A DNA stretch of 64,000 nucleotides, from contig FZRE01000002.1 in assembly GCA_900199655.1 (NCBI GenBank), positions 186,001-250,000 on the forward strand. Direction: 5' to 3'. The notes under the pieces were generated by a model. The model searched no databases. It was not told the origin of the DNA and was given only the letters and a program-made list of their open reading frames with translations. Origin of the DNA: Prevotellaceae bacterium KH2P17. Its GTDB lineage: Bacteria; Bacteroidota; Bacteroidia; Bacteroidales; Bacteroidaceae. Positions 45,471 through 53,978 of the stretch are shown piece by piece (within the stretch, counting starts at the first letter, position 1; every line of letters begins with the position of its first letter). The position numbers were made by a program, and so were the translations under genes.

Positions 45471-46280
45471 CTACTTCACGAGCGATGTAACAGGACTGCG
45501 TAAGCCCTTCATGCTCGTCACGAAAGCCTTGGCCGAACCGAAGCGCAGGAACAGGTCGAGCCGAACGGGAACGTGGTTCTTGTCGTCGGTTACATAGAAG
45601 TCGACGATGTGCTCGAACTTTCCGTCCTCCTTTTCAGAGTAGGCCAGCCGCAGGCAACGGTACTTGTGGCCGTTGTCGCCCTTAACAGTAACCTTGCCAC
45701 TGTAGGCCAGCCGGCCCGTGTCTACGCTGTTGCCGTCGGCTATGGGGAAGTCAATCACCTTGCCGCTCGTCCATCCGTCGGGGTTGAAAGAACGGGCGCG
45801 CAGGAAGATATTGAGCATATCGTACACACAGTAGTTCAGTGTGTGCTGCTCCCAGAGGTGCTCGGCGCTGCTTGTGAGTCTGTGCTGGCGGATGTTGCAC
45901 TTGCCTCCGGGGTAGGTGTAGAACACCTCGTCTACCGTGTATCGGCTGCCTTCGCGGGCTCCCTTGCGGAAGTAGAGCGGCTCCATGTCGAGCGATGAGT
46001 AGCAGAGCAGCGTGTCGCGCAGCACGTACATGTCGTCTACGCGGCGATTGCCGCGCGTGGTGAGGCTGGCGCGATAGGCCGGCTTGCCGTTGTAACGGCT
46101 CTGGACGGTGTACATGGAGGCTGTTCCGGCCTTTACCCAAACGAACTTCCAGTTATAATAAAGGTTGTAGGAGAGGAACTCTCCCGACTTGAATGCCTCG
46201 TTGCGGAACGAGCATTGGGCGCCTGACTGCATGGCTACGGCCAGCAGCAGGGTTGTTATCAGATATTTGAAACTTCTCAT
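45471..46280 (-). CDS. DUF3108 domain protein
   Basis: 269 residues from MRSFKYLITTLLLAVAMQSG at 46280; the frame to 46523 overlaps the upstream gene and is not used. The signal peptide ends SGAQ. DUF3108 features include GEFLSYNLYYNWKFVWVKAG near 30, KPAYRASLTTRGNRRVDDMY and a C-terminal FYVTDDKNHVPVRLDLFLR. The domain is a periplasmic beta-rich fold of unknown role. It is the last gene of the GH3-Ig-like-DUF3108 operon. Its 3' end is duplicated on the far side of the arabinan cassette. Confidence 0.88.
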   Translation of the reverse strand: MRSFKYLITTLLLAVAMQSGAQCSFRNEAFKSGEFLSYNLYYNWKFVWVKAGTASMYTVQSRYNGKPAYRASLTTRGNRRVDDMYVLRDTLLCYSSLDMEPLYFRKGAREGSRYTVDEVFYTYPGGKCNIRQHRLTSSAEHLWEQHTLNYCVYDMLNIFLRARSFNPDGWTSGKVIDFPIADGNSVDTGRLAYSGKVTVKGDNGHKYRCLRLAYSEKEDGKFEHIVDFYVTDDKNHVPVRLDLFLRFGSAKAFVTSMKGLRSPVTSLVK

Positions 46281-46336
46281 TGGCTTATTCGTTTTAAATG
46301 TTTCGGCCGCACCGGATGCTGTCAGCCGCCGTGCTG

Positions 46337-48382
46337 TTACTTCCTTACGGTTACCACGTTGGCGGGCAACGGCACGCCCATTTTGCGTGCCCGCTCGGCG
46401 TTGCGGTACTTGATGGTTTTCTTCTTGTCGGCCTTCTGTTGCGTTATCTCGGCCGATTTCTGCTCGTCGAGGCGCCGCACGGCGGGCTGCCAGGTCTTTC
46501 GCACCTCCCATTTGGCACGGCATTCTATCTTTTCAGGATAGTAGTAAACCTCTTCGGGCTGGCGGTCGAGGTCGTAGTCACCCGTGTCCCATCGGCCGTT
46601 TGCATTCTCATCGACTATCATCCGGAGGTAGTAGGTGTCGGGGTTCACGTAGAAGAACTCTGCCGTACCGCTCGTGGTACTCACCTGCTTCTGCACTTTG
46701 TCCTGCTTGTCGAGGAGCTGGCAGATGACCGGTCGGCCGTTCATGCCCTCCAGGTTCATTACGATGGTGGTGTACTCATCGTCATTGCGCACCTTGAAGC
46801 CCTGCTTCAGCTTGTCTGACACGTTGCCGTAGATGTCGCGGAAGGCTGCGCTGTCTACCTCGAGACTGTACTCCACGCCCGGTCTCCACTCGCCGTAAAG
46901 CTCGTAAGTGCGCGGTATGGGGGGGTAGGGGCGCAGCAGGAACCTGGCGCGATACCAGAGGGTGTCTATCTTAGAGTACAGGTGAACCTTGGCGGTGTCC
47001 ATCTCCGCCAGCGGCACAGGGAAGGAGAAGAGGATGTTCTGGTCGGGGTCAAACTGCGAGGGAGCCTTGATTTCGGGCTTCAGAGCCTCCGGGCGCCACA
47101 CGGTTTCGTATTTGTCGCCACGCTTCTTAGCCCGGTCCTGCCGCTTCTGCCACTCGTTGCGGCGGCGCTGCAGGTCCTTCAGGCGGCGGGCGTAAGGCTG
47201 TTTGGAGAGTATCTGGAGCGTGTCCGTCTGCATCACGAGCTGCCCCGCGGAGTCCGTCATCTCGTAAGCAAGCTGCACGCTGAGCGTGTCCTGGTTTACC
47301 AGAGCCGTGTCGCGCAGCCAATAAGTAATGGTGTCGCGCTTCTCGTTGGCCTCCACCAGGAAGGCATCTGCGGCGTTGAAGTTCAGCCCCTTGACCTCCG
47401 GAAGCTTGTTGCTGCCGTAACTGTAGAAGAGTGTAAAGTGGTTGGCATCCTGCCGTTCGGCCTTGATGAAGTAGCGGTCGGTGAGCACTTCGGTGAATGC
47501 TCGCAGCACTATGTCGTCCGGAAGGAAGTGAGTATAGCCCACGCGGGCTATGGAATCGATGTGCAGAGAGTCTCGCCAGAGGGTGTCCTGGCGCACATCG
47601 GGCTTCGAGGAAGGCACGATGACGTCGTGATTAAAGGCCAGTTTCTCGCTCTTCTGCGAGAAACGGTAGTCGCCGTCCACATCCTGAAGGGCGTAGATGC
47701 GGTAACTTCCGGGCGCTACTCCTTTGATAACGAAGCGTCCGCGACTGTCAGTCTTCGACACGCGGAGCATGGGCAGCTTGTGGAAAGCACTGTCCGACTG
47801 GTTGGCGTAGAGGCCTACGAGGATGCCCTTCACGGGCTCCAGGTTCTCTGCCTCGAGCACATGCCCGCTCACCTCCATCGTATCAATCTCGCTGCCGGTG
47901 GAGAAGCTGTAGGTAAAGTTGCCCAAGGGATTGTCTTCGTTGTTGTCGGTAATGGCGTCGGAGAAGTCGATGGTGTACGTTGTATTGGGTTTCAGCGAGT
48001 CTTTCAGCTCCACGACGATGCTCTTGCCCTGCCCTTTTATCTCGGGTGCTTCCATCTGCGGAGGCGACACCACCACGTTTTCGGTGGGGTTGTCTATCTT
48101 GATGAACTCGTCAAAGTTTATGCGTATCTTGCGCCCGGTGATGCCTGTAGCCTTGTCGGCAGGCGTACTTCCAATAACGCGCGGCGGTGTTTCGTCGTAC
48201 CAACCGCCGTCGGGCTGACCCATGCGGGCACACGACGACACGGCAAACAGCGCCGTGAATGAAAAGAACAAGCCTGCCGCAACGCGCCCCAAAATGCGCA
48301 GCGCGCCGCCCGGACACCCACTCCCCGACCGTGGACGGTGCCCTCTCTGCAGCTCAAAAATGTGTTTCTCCGTTCTTCTCAT
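46337..48382 (-). CDS. Ig-like domain lipoprotein
   Basis: 681 residues. A membrane segment (VAAGLFFSFTALFAVSSC) ends in a lipobox-like SSC after a long basic N-terminus, so the true start may be somewhat later. A bacterial Ig-like domain of the Big_5 type spans about 60-155 (PPRVIGSTPADKATGITGRK, LKPNTTYTIDFSDAITDNNE). It is followed by a carboxypeptidase-regulatory-like module (GHVLEAENLEPVKGILVGLY, SYRIYALQDVDGDYRFSQ) and a basic C-terminus. Probably a periplasm-facing envelope lipoprotein found beside DUF3108 genes in Bacteroidales. The precise role is unknown. It starts 28 nt after the GH3-family gene. Confidence 0.8.
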   Translation of the reverse strand: MRRTEKHIFELQRGHRPRSGSGCPGGALRILGRVAAGLFFSFTALFAVSSCARMGQPDGGWYDETPPRVIGSTPADKATGITGRKIRINFDEFIKIDNPTENVVVSPPQMEAPEIKGQGKSIVVELKDSLKPNTTYTIDFSDAITDNNEDNPLGNFTYSFSTGSEIDTMEVSGHVLEAENLEPVKGILVGLYANQSDSAFHKLPMLRVSKTDSRGRFVIKGVAPGSYRIYALQDVDGDYRFSQKSEKLAFNHDVIVPSSKPDVRQDTLWRDSLHIDSIARVGYTHFLPDDIVLRAFTEVLTDRYFIKAERQDANHFTLFYSYGSNKLPEVKGLNFNAADAFLVEANEKRDTITYWLRDTALVNQDTLSVQLAYEMTDSAGQLVMQTDTLQILSKQPYARRLKDLQRRRNEWQKRQDRAKKRGDKYETVWRPEALKPEIKAPSQFDPDQNILFSFPVPLAEMDTAKVHLYSKIDTLWYRARFLLRPYPPIPRTYELYGEWRPGVEYSLEVDSAAFRDIYGNVSDKLKQGFKVRNDDEYTTIVMNLEGMNGRPVICQLLDKQDKVQKQVSTTSGTAEFFYVNPDTYYLRMIVDENANGRWDTGDYDLDRQPEEVYYYPEKIECRAKWEVRKTWQPAVRRLDEQKSAEITQQKADKKKTIKYRNAERARKMGVPLPANVVTVRK

Positions 48383-48410
48383 TCGTCTTTTTCGCTTTAC
48401 CTTATTATAT

Positions 48411-49934
48411 TCATTGTTCTTGGGTGGTTCCGTTGAGCTCCAGGAGTTCGTCTATATTCTTCCTGCTGTTGCTCAGTCTGGGCACCTTATGCTGCCCTCC
48501 GAGCTTGCCCTTTGACTTGAGCCAGTCGTTGAAAAGATTAGGGCGGGCCTGCACAATCTGCAGATGTTGGAGCGTGACGTCGTGGAAACGCTTGGCCTCA
48601 TAGTCGCTGTTGAGCTCCTGCAGGCGCCGGTCGAGCAAGTCGGAGAACTGCTGCAAGCTCTCCGGAGGCCTGCTGAACTCGATGAGCCACTGGTGCCTGC
48701 ACTTGGCATTGGCATCCATGTAGATGGGCGCAGCCGTGTATTCGGCCACCTGGGCGCCCGTTTGTTCGCAGGCGTAGGCCAGCCCCCGCTCGGCGTTATC
48801 CATGATAAGCTCCTCGCCGAAGGCATTGATAAAGTACTTGGTGCGGCCGGTGATGACGAACTTATACGGCTTGCGGCTGGTAAACTGCACCGTATCGCCG
48901 ATGAGATAGCGCCACAGTCCGCACGAAGTAGAGATGAGCATGGCGTAGTTACGCCCCAACTCCACACCCTCCAGCGGAACAACGGCGGGATGGTCGGTGC
49001 CGAATTCGTCCATTGGTATGAACTCATAGAACACGCCGTAGTCGAGCATGAGGAGCATGCTCCTGTCCGTCGGGTCGTCCTGAATGCCGAAGAAGCCCTC
49101 GCTGGCGTTGTAAGTTTCCATGTAGTGCATGCCCGGCGAGGTAATGATTTGCTCGTACTGGCTGCGGTAGGGCGTAAAGGCAATGCCGCCGTGGAAGAAC
49201 ACTTCCAGGTTTGGCCACACCTCGTTGATGTGCTGCTTGCCGCTCAGTTCGAGCACGCGAACCAGCACCGAGAGCATCCAGGAGGGAACTCCGGAGAGGT
49301 TGGTCACGTTCTTCCCTATGGTTTCGCGGGCTATGCGGTCGCGCTTCACCTCGAAATCAGAGAGCAGCGCCGTCTGCTTCTTCGGCACGCGCACTAAGTT
49401 GGCAACCGGATTGATGTTCTCTATCAGGATGGCGCTCAGGTCGCCCACCAGACTTCCGGGCAGGTTATAGTTGGGCGAATGGCTGCCGCCGAGGATGAGA
49501 CTCTTGCCGTCGAACATCCTGCTCTGCGGATTGTTGCGCAGGTAGAGTGCCACTACATCGGCCCCACCTTTATAATGTATGTTGTGCAGACCTTCGGATG
49601 AAACGGGTATGAACTTGCTTTTGTCGTTCGTGGTGCCCGATGATTTGGCGTACCATTTTACCGTTCCGGGCCACAGCACGTCGTGTTCGCCGTGGCGCAT
49701 GCGGTCTATACAGTCCTTCAGTTCTTCGTAAGTAGTTACCGGAAGGCTGCGGGCAAAGTCGCTGTAAGAGCGTACCGCCCCCATTGCATACTTGCGTCCG
49801 TACTCCGTATGCTTACCTCTGCCCACAAGATATTCGAGCACCCGCTGCTGCAACTCATCCCCATCGCGAAGGTGATGCTTCAATTCACGCTGACGGGGAA
49901 CGAACAGCTTGCCGGCAAAACTTGTTAAACTCAT
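48411..49934 (-). CDS. GH3 auxin-responsive-promoter family protein (acyl-adenylate type)
   Basis: 507 residues, cytoplasmic. The ANL-superfamily P-loop motif YAKSSGTTNDKSKFIPVS lies near 106-123. Further GH3 signatures are YNASEGFFGIQD and LWRYLIGDTVQF with GRTKYFINAFGEELI. Plant members join amino acids to acyl acids through an acyl-adenylate; the bacterial substrate is unknown. It leads the operon with the Ig-like and DUF3108 genes, 26 bp after promoter TAAATTTG. Confidence 0.9.
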   Translation of the reverse strand: MSLTSFAGKLFVPRQRELKHHLRDGDELQQRVLEYLVGRGKHTEYGRKYAMGAVRSYSDFARSLPVTTYEELKDCIDRMRHGEHDVLWPGTVKWYAKSSGTTNDKSKFIPVSSEGLHNIHYKGGADVVALYLRNNPQSRMFDGKSLILGGSHSPNYNLPGSLVGDLSAILIENINPVANLVRVPKKQTALLSDFEVKRDRIARETIGKNVTNLSGVPSWMLSVLVRVLELSGKQHINEVWPNLEVFFHGGIAFTPYRSQYEQIITSPGMHYMETYNASEGFFGIQDDPTDRSMLLMLDYGVFYEFIPMDEFGTDHPAVVPLEGVELGRNYAMLISTSCGLWRYLIGDTVQFTSRKPYKFVITGRTKYFINAFGEELIMDNAERGLAYACEQTGAQVAEYTAAPIYMDANAKCRHQWLIEFSRPPESLQQFSDLLDRRLQELNSDYEAKRFHDVTLQHLQIVQARPNLFNDWLKSKGKLGGQHKVPRLSNSRKNIDELLELNGTTQEQ

Positions 49935-49959
49935 TGATGCCTATTATCAGTTTAAGTTG

Positions 49960-49967
49960 CAAATTTA
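49960..49967 (-). promoter_or_regulatory. Promoter -7 element of the GH3-family operon
   Basis: TAAATTTG on the minus strand, 26 bp before the ATG at 49934. Confidence 0.6.
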
Positions 49968-50820
49968 GCCTAAACTTTCGGATTTAACGTACAATTTAAG
50001 ATTTTTAATACTGTCTCCGCCCGTTTGTTTCTTGATGACCTGGCACCGTGTTTATTACATTCAGCGCAGCTTATTTTACAAGACAAAGTAACAGAGGCAG
50101 GCAATTCACAATTCACAATTCACAATTCACAGGTTTTGAAGATATGCTTCAAGCCTCTTGAACGATACTTTCAAGGGCCTTGAAGATGCCGTTCAAGAGG
50201 CTTGAATGATACCTTTTATCTCCTTGTTTGTAAGTAGTTGGATATCAATAGTTTGCGTAACGGATACCAGTTAGCCTTCTTGCTATATTTATAAAAGTAG
50301 GTAATTGGGGTCTGCTTGTGGGCGTCAGCGTATCCTCCCCTTAGAAAGGGGAGGTTAGGAGGGGATGATATGTTAAGCAGCAAACTGCTAATTCGTAATT
50401 CATAATTCACAATTCATAATTCAGAAGGTGATGGTCTATCCTTCAAGTTAGCTAATTCCTGCCATCAAATCATCCCCTCCTCCGCCTCCCCTTGGAAAGG
50501 GGAGGATACCGGTTTGTCTTCTTGCAAACCGTTGCTTGTTTGTTTCAAAAATGAAATAAGCATTCAGCAGCAGAAAAAATACTATGTTACTCTGTCTTTA
50601 AAATAAGGAGACAGCACAACAAAATAATATCAGCAACGAAAAAAATACTCTGTTACTCTGTCTTTAAAAATGAGGAGCAAATCAGCTGGGAACATGCAGC
50701 AGACAAATGAAAAATTTGTTACTCTGTCTTTAAAAACCAACTTTTCCACCCCAACTTTATAATTATTTTCTCTTTGTTTTTTAAAAGAAAAAAGAAAATG
50801 AATGGTATGATGTGGTGTTG
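49968..50820. repeat. Repeat-filled, A+T-rich gene-free region
   Basis: No convincing gene. It holds GC-rich palindromes at 50331-50370 and 50469-50510, three AT-rich 30-mers (TGTTACTCTGTCTTTAAA cores at about 50573, 50638 and 50709), AATTCACAATTCAC microrepeats at 50103-50131 and 50392-50424, and one TTCAAG array. Most have matching inverted copies in the 26.8-27.6 kb region. Confidence 0.85.
50148..50212. repeat. 22-bp palindrome array (TTCAAG family), 3 units with conserved head
   Basis: Units start at 50148, 50170 and 50192. With the adjoining segment to 50254 it is the near-identical reverse complement of 27103-27206. Confidence 0.9.
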
Positions 50821-50881
50821 ATAAGTGCAAAACTCGAGGCCCGATTATTTGGTTATTCCGCTTTCAACATTCGGGTTGCAG

Positions 50882-51133
50882 TTATGCACACATCCACCTA
50901 ATTTCTGATTGTTGGTTTTCAGCGAGATAGCATACTTATTCACATGTTCGTAATAGATAGTGCAAAGTTGATAAGTTGATATCTTTTCAGCTGCCGAAAA
51001 TGTGGAAATCGCTTTTAGAAGGGCGTAATAAACCTGTGGATATCCACGCTTTTGCGGCTCTCTGTCTGCCTACGTGCATATCTGCAAAGTTATGATGAGG
51101 TTGTAAACAGGGTTTTCCACAGGTTTATCAACA
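50882..51133. other. Cluster of DnaA-box-like sites (candidate replication origin)
   Basis: Matches to TTATNCACA or close variants: TTATGCACA (50882), TTATTCACA (50936), TGTGGAAAT (51001), TGTGGATAT (51035), TTTTCCACA (51113) and TTATCAACA (51125). The first two are exact, the others have one or two changes. The cluster lies beside a long A+T-rich repeat tract in a gene-free gap. Only the motif pattern supports this; strand skew was not computed. Confidence 0.4.
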
Positions 51134-51170
51134 GGTTGTTGAAAAGCCAGCAGGGTTGTTTCAGCCGCCT

Positions 51171-52304
51171 TCAGACCATCATTTTTCGTTCAAACCACTT
51201 GCCGAATACGGGGTCGGTCAGGGTTATCTCGTCGCCTTTTACGGTGATGATGTCGCGTTCCAGCAGGGCTTTCTTCAGTCTGTTGATGTTTGAATAGCTT
51301 CCCAGTCGGTATTTTTCGCGTACCTGTGAACGGCCGAAGTTGTCGTTGATGCCGTCGATGATTGCACGGATAAAGTTCATCTGGTATTCCGAGAGCGGCT
51401 CTACCATCTGCATGAAGAGGATGTCGTTGGTGGCCAGCAGTTCGTTCATGGCCGCCTGCAGATGGGCTCTGGTAACGGTGTCGCCCTCCTTTGTCAGTGT
51501 AAAGACAAGCCACGAGAGCTGCTGCACGTAGGCCGAATAATTGTCGACCAAGGTGCATATTTCTGCTGCCAGTGTGGGACTGATGCTGCGGTTGCCGTCG
51601 GCAAAGTGAGTGACGATGTAGTCCGTCCAGTCTGCAGTAGATATTTTGTCGAGCACTATCAGGTCACCGAACTGATAAAAGGGCATGCTCCTGTTCAGAA
51701 AAATGCTGCCCATGAGGTGGTGTTTGCTGCCGAAGAGACAGTAGGACGTACGCTGCTGGTGCTGCCACACACTCCTGAGGCGGGCCTGCACTTGCTTGCT
51801 GTCGGCTATCTCGCCTATTTGTTGGAACTCGTCTATGCACACCACAATCCTTTTTCCTTTCCTTTCGGCTATCTGTTCGACCAGAGAGAGTATCTCCTCC
51901 GGTGTATGCGTCTTGGGCGAAATGCCGAGTGAGACGCTGAACTGGATGTTGGGGTCGGGACTGAACGAAATCTTCGGCGAGAGCCGATAGATGAAGTCTT
52001 TGGCTTCCTCGAGCCAGAGTTCCTTGCGCGAGGCCGTTTGCTGCAGCACTGCCGCAGCCAGTTTGTTATAGAACTCGTACTCCGTCTTGCACCCGAAGAT
52101 GTCAACATAAACCGTAATGAGCTCCGTCGGCGAGACCAAACCGCACACATGCCTCACCAGAGAGGTCTTGCCTAAGCGGCGGGGCGACATGAGTATCACG
52201 TTCACTCCATTTCTGAAATCGGTCAGCAGGCGCTCCGTTTCGGCCTTTCTGCCCGTAAAGTTATAGCCTGAAACAGCCACTCCGAAAACAAATTTGCGCT
52301 CCAT
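51171..52304 (-). CDS. ATPase_2-type AAA ATP-binding protein
   Basis: 377 residues. The Walker A motif SPRRLGKTSL is near 40-49 after the FTGRKAETERL lead typical of the ATPase_2 family. Walker B is probably IVVCIDEFQQI near 155. A C-terminal winged-helix-like part includes SQVREKYRLGSYSNINRLKK and ends with TVKGDEITLTDPVFGKWFER. Such stand-alone ATPases are common in Bacteroidales and of unknown role, perhaps linked to mobile DNA or regulation. It lies just beside the DnaA-box cluster. A double palindrome stands upstream of its promoter. Confidence 0.85.
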   Translation of the reverse strand: MERKFVFGVAVSGYNFTGRKAETERLLTDFRNGVNVILMSPRRLGKTSLVRHVCGLVSPTELITVYVDIFGCKTEYEFYNKLAAAVLQQTASRKELWLEEAKDFIYRLSPKISFSPDPNIQFSVSLGISPKTHTPEEILSLVEQIAERKGKRIVVCIDEFQQIGEIADSKQVQARLRSVWQHQQRTSYCLFGSKHHLMGSIFLNRSMPFYQFGDLIVLDKISTADWTDYIVTHFADGNRSISPTLAAEICTLVDNYSAYVQQLSWLVFTLTKEGDTVTRAHLQAAMNELLATNDILFMQMVEPLSEYQMNFIRAIIDGINDNFGRSQVREKYRLGSYSNINRLKKALLERDIITVKGDEITLTDPVFGKWFERKMMV

Positions 52305-52333
52305 AACTTTCTTGTTTCAAATGATTTACGCCG

Positions 52334-52341
52334 CAAATATA
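52334..52341 (-). promoter_or_regulatory. Promoter -7 element of the ATPase gene
   Basis: TATATTTG on the minus strand, 30 bp before the ATG at 52304. Confidence 0.6.
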
Positions 52342-52371
52342 GGCTTTTATTTTCATTTACACAAGTATGTA

Positions 52372-52406
52372 TCACACAAAGTTGTGTCACACAAGGTTGT
52401 GTGACT
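52372..52406. promoter_or_regulatory. Tandem palindromes, candidate operator
   Basis: Two adjacent palindromes, CACACAAAGTTGTGT and CACACAAGGTTGTGTG, about 15 bp apart, lying 30-65 bp upstream of the -7 element of the ATPase gene. They look like a paired dimer-binding site. Confidence 0.5.
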
Positions 52407-52532
52407 TGTTTTTCAGCGTATTTAATGGGTGTTTTCAGCGTCGTTATCAACCGCCGGTAAAGGTGTAAAAGGCATGTTTCAGAAATTCTGAACGGCAGTT
52501 TCGCCTACCGCGGTTGCCGCAGGCGGGAGGCT

Positions 52533-53333
52533 TTAATAGTCGTCATCATCGCCCATCAGCAAGTTTAAAAGGTTGTCGGCATCCTTTATGGTGAACGAGA
52601 AAGGAAAGGTAAACTTGAGCCCGAAGGCCAGGGCATGGCGGTGGATGCTGCCATGCGAGAGGCTGGTGGCGCTGCTGTCGGTGTAGCGGGAGCGGATATC
52701 GGCGTGGGAATTGATGCCCATGCGGTAGCCGTACGTTACCTGCAACGCTACCGATGACAGGATATAGAGGTCTACACCCACCAAGGGAGCCACGCTGAAG
52801 CGTGGCAGGCGGATGGTTGCCGTACGCTCGTAGGCCTTGCTGACGGGCGTGGCGCTGCTGGTCATGGTGAGAGTTTGGCGCGTGGAACCGAGGGTGCAGA
52901 ACGCGTCGAGGCCTATGTAAGGCTGCACCATCCACTCTTTTGGGGCGGGATACCAGCGTCCGCCGAGCATTGCCTGCTGCAAGTTGGCCGAGAGATCCTG
53001 CCCCTGATAGTTGAGTTCCTCCTTCTCATAGCCCGCCGTAAGGCTGAAGTGGGAGGCGGGAATGAAGTATTCGGCATGCAGAGAGGTCATGAGTCCCGTC
53101 TTCACACCGGGCAACGAAGAGTTAATGGACTGCCCCGTGGTGTGCAGGTCGGTAAGCTTCACGGGGCCCAAAGCACCGTCCAGGGCCCACCGCCGCTCGC
53201 TGTCGGCATCCTGTGCCGGGGTCTCGAGAGGTATCAGTAATAAGAAAATGAAAAGAAAGAAAGCCGGTTTCAGCCTTCTGCTGCAGCAAAGGGCGGCCGG
53301 CAACGCATGTTGGTTAAAACTTAAACGGCTCAT
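52533..53333 (-). CDS. Predicted outer-membrane beta-barrel protein
   Basis: 266 residues. An extended N-terminus with hydrophobic AFFLFIFLLLIPLETPAQ acts as a signal peptide. The rest is alternating beta strands with aromatic girdles (HFSLTAGYEKEELNYQG, VALQVTYGYRMGIN, HALAFGLKFTFPFSF), typical of a small porin-like barrel. The C-terminus is acidic (LLNLLMGDDDDY) instead of ending in the usual Phe. No specific family was recognised. No clear TAnnTTTG promoter was found upstream; a CG-rich hairpin (GCCGCCACGGCGGC) lies just before the start. Confidence 0.7.
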   Translation of the reverse strand: MSRLSFNQHALPAALCCSRRLKPAFFLFIFLLLIPLETPAQDADSERRWALDGALGPVKLTDLHTTGQSINSSLPGVKTGLMTSLHAEYFIPASHFSLTAGYEKEELNYQGQDLSANLQQAMLGGRWYPAPKEWMVQPYIGLDAFCTLGSTRQTLTMTSSATPVSKAYERTATIRLPRFSVAPLVGVDLYILSSVALQVTYGYRMGINSHADIRSRYTDSSATSLSHGSIHRHALAFGLKFTFPFSFTIKDADNLLNLLMGDDDDY

Positions 53334-53576
53334 CTTAAAAGGCCGCCACGGCGGCTGTTACACTTCTTTTGTAAAGACATAAATGGCTTGAAACTCATGT
53401 TGCATGATGAAAAAGCCCTTTCCGGCCTCGGTTGTCAGGAGGGAAGCAGAACTAATACTAAGTGTATCTCCGCCCTTCTTTCGCAAGAGGCAGAGAGTTG
53501 AAAATTTGAAGCAAAAAGACTTCCCCGCCCGTCCGGTAAGACCGGGAGTAGGGCTTTGTTTTTTATTTGTTTGCCG

Positions 53577-53945
53577 TCAGTGCAGTCCGAAGGCCGTTTT
53601 CCAGAGCTTGTAGTTTTCGTGTTCCAGCGGATGAACGTGTCCGTCAGCTCGTATAACCTTATTGATAAACCCGCGGATGCTCTTCAGTATGGCCTGCCTT
53701 TCGGGCTCGCTGAAGCCGTCGAGCACCTCTCTTGTGCCGTCAACGATTTCGTTCAGGGTGTATTTCTTGTCCAATGAGGCCTGAATATCGGCCTCCATCT
53801 CGGCCGTGATGTCGCCTATCTGCTTGATGCCTGATACGAACTCGTCAATGTATTCTTTCTCTCTGCGCTGATAAATGCCGTCGGCATTGGCGAAGAAGAG
53901 TCCCGTCTGCGCCATCAGCTTTACTATTGCGGTGATTTTTTCCAT
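53577..53945 (-). CDS. TerB-like protein
   Basis: 122 residues, soluble and helix-rich. The pattern FFANADGIYQRREKEYIDEF and VIRADGHVHPLEHENYKLW matches the paired acidic motifs of TerB/DjlA-like domains, which bind metal ions and occur in membrane-stress and phage-defence proteins. It is 33 nt downstream of a 67-residue gene, with which it forms a small operon. The exact role is unknown. Confidence 0.75.
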   Translation of the reverse strand: MEKITAIVKLMAQTGLFFANADGIYQRREKEYIDEFVSGIKQIGDITAEMEADIQASLDKKYTLNEIVDGTREVLDGFSEPERQAILKSIRGFINKVIRADGHVHPLEHENYKLWKTAFGLH

Positions 53946-53978
53946 TGTTTTTACTCCTAAGGTTCATGTTTCTTACGG

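Larger units (their letters stand above)
45172..45583. repeat. 412-bp direct repeat, right copy
   Basis: Pairs with 34493-34904. Mismatches by eye lie near 45202, 45320, 45564 and 45570. In this copy the DUF3108 end is part of an intact gene while the HTCS end is orphaned. Confidence 0.95.
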
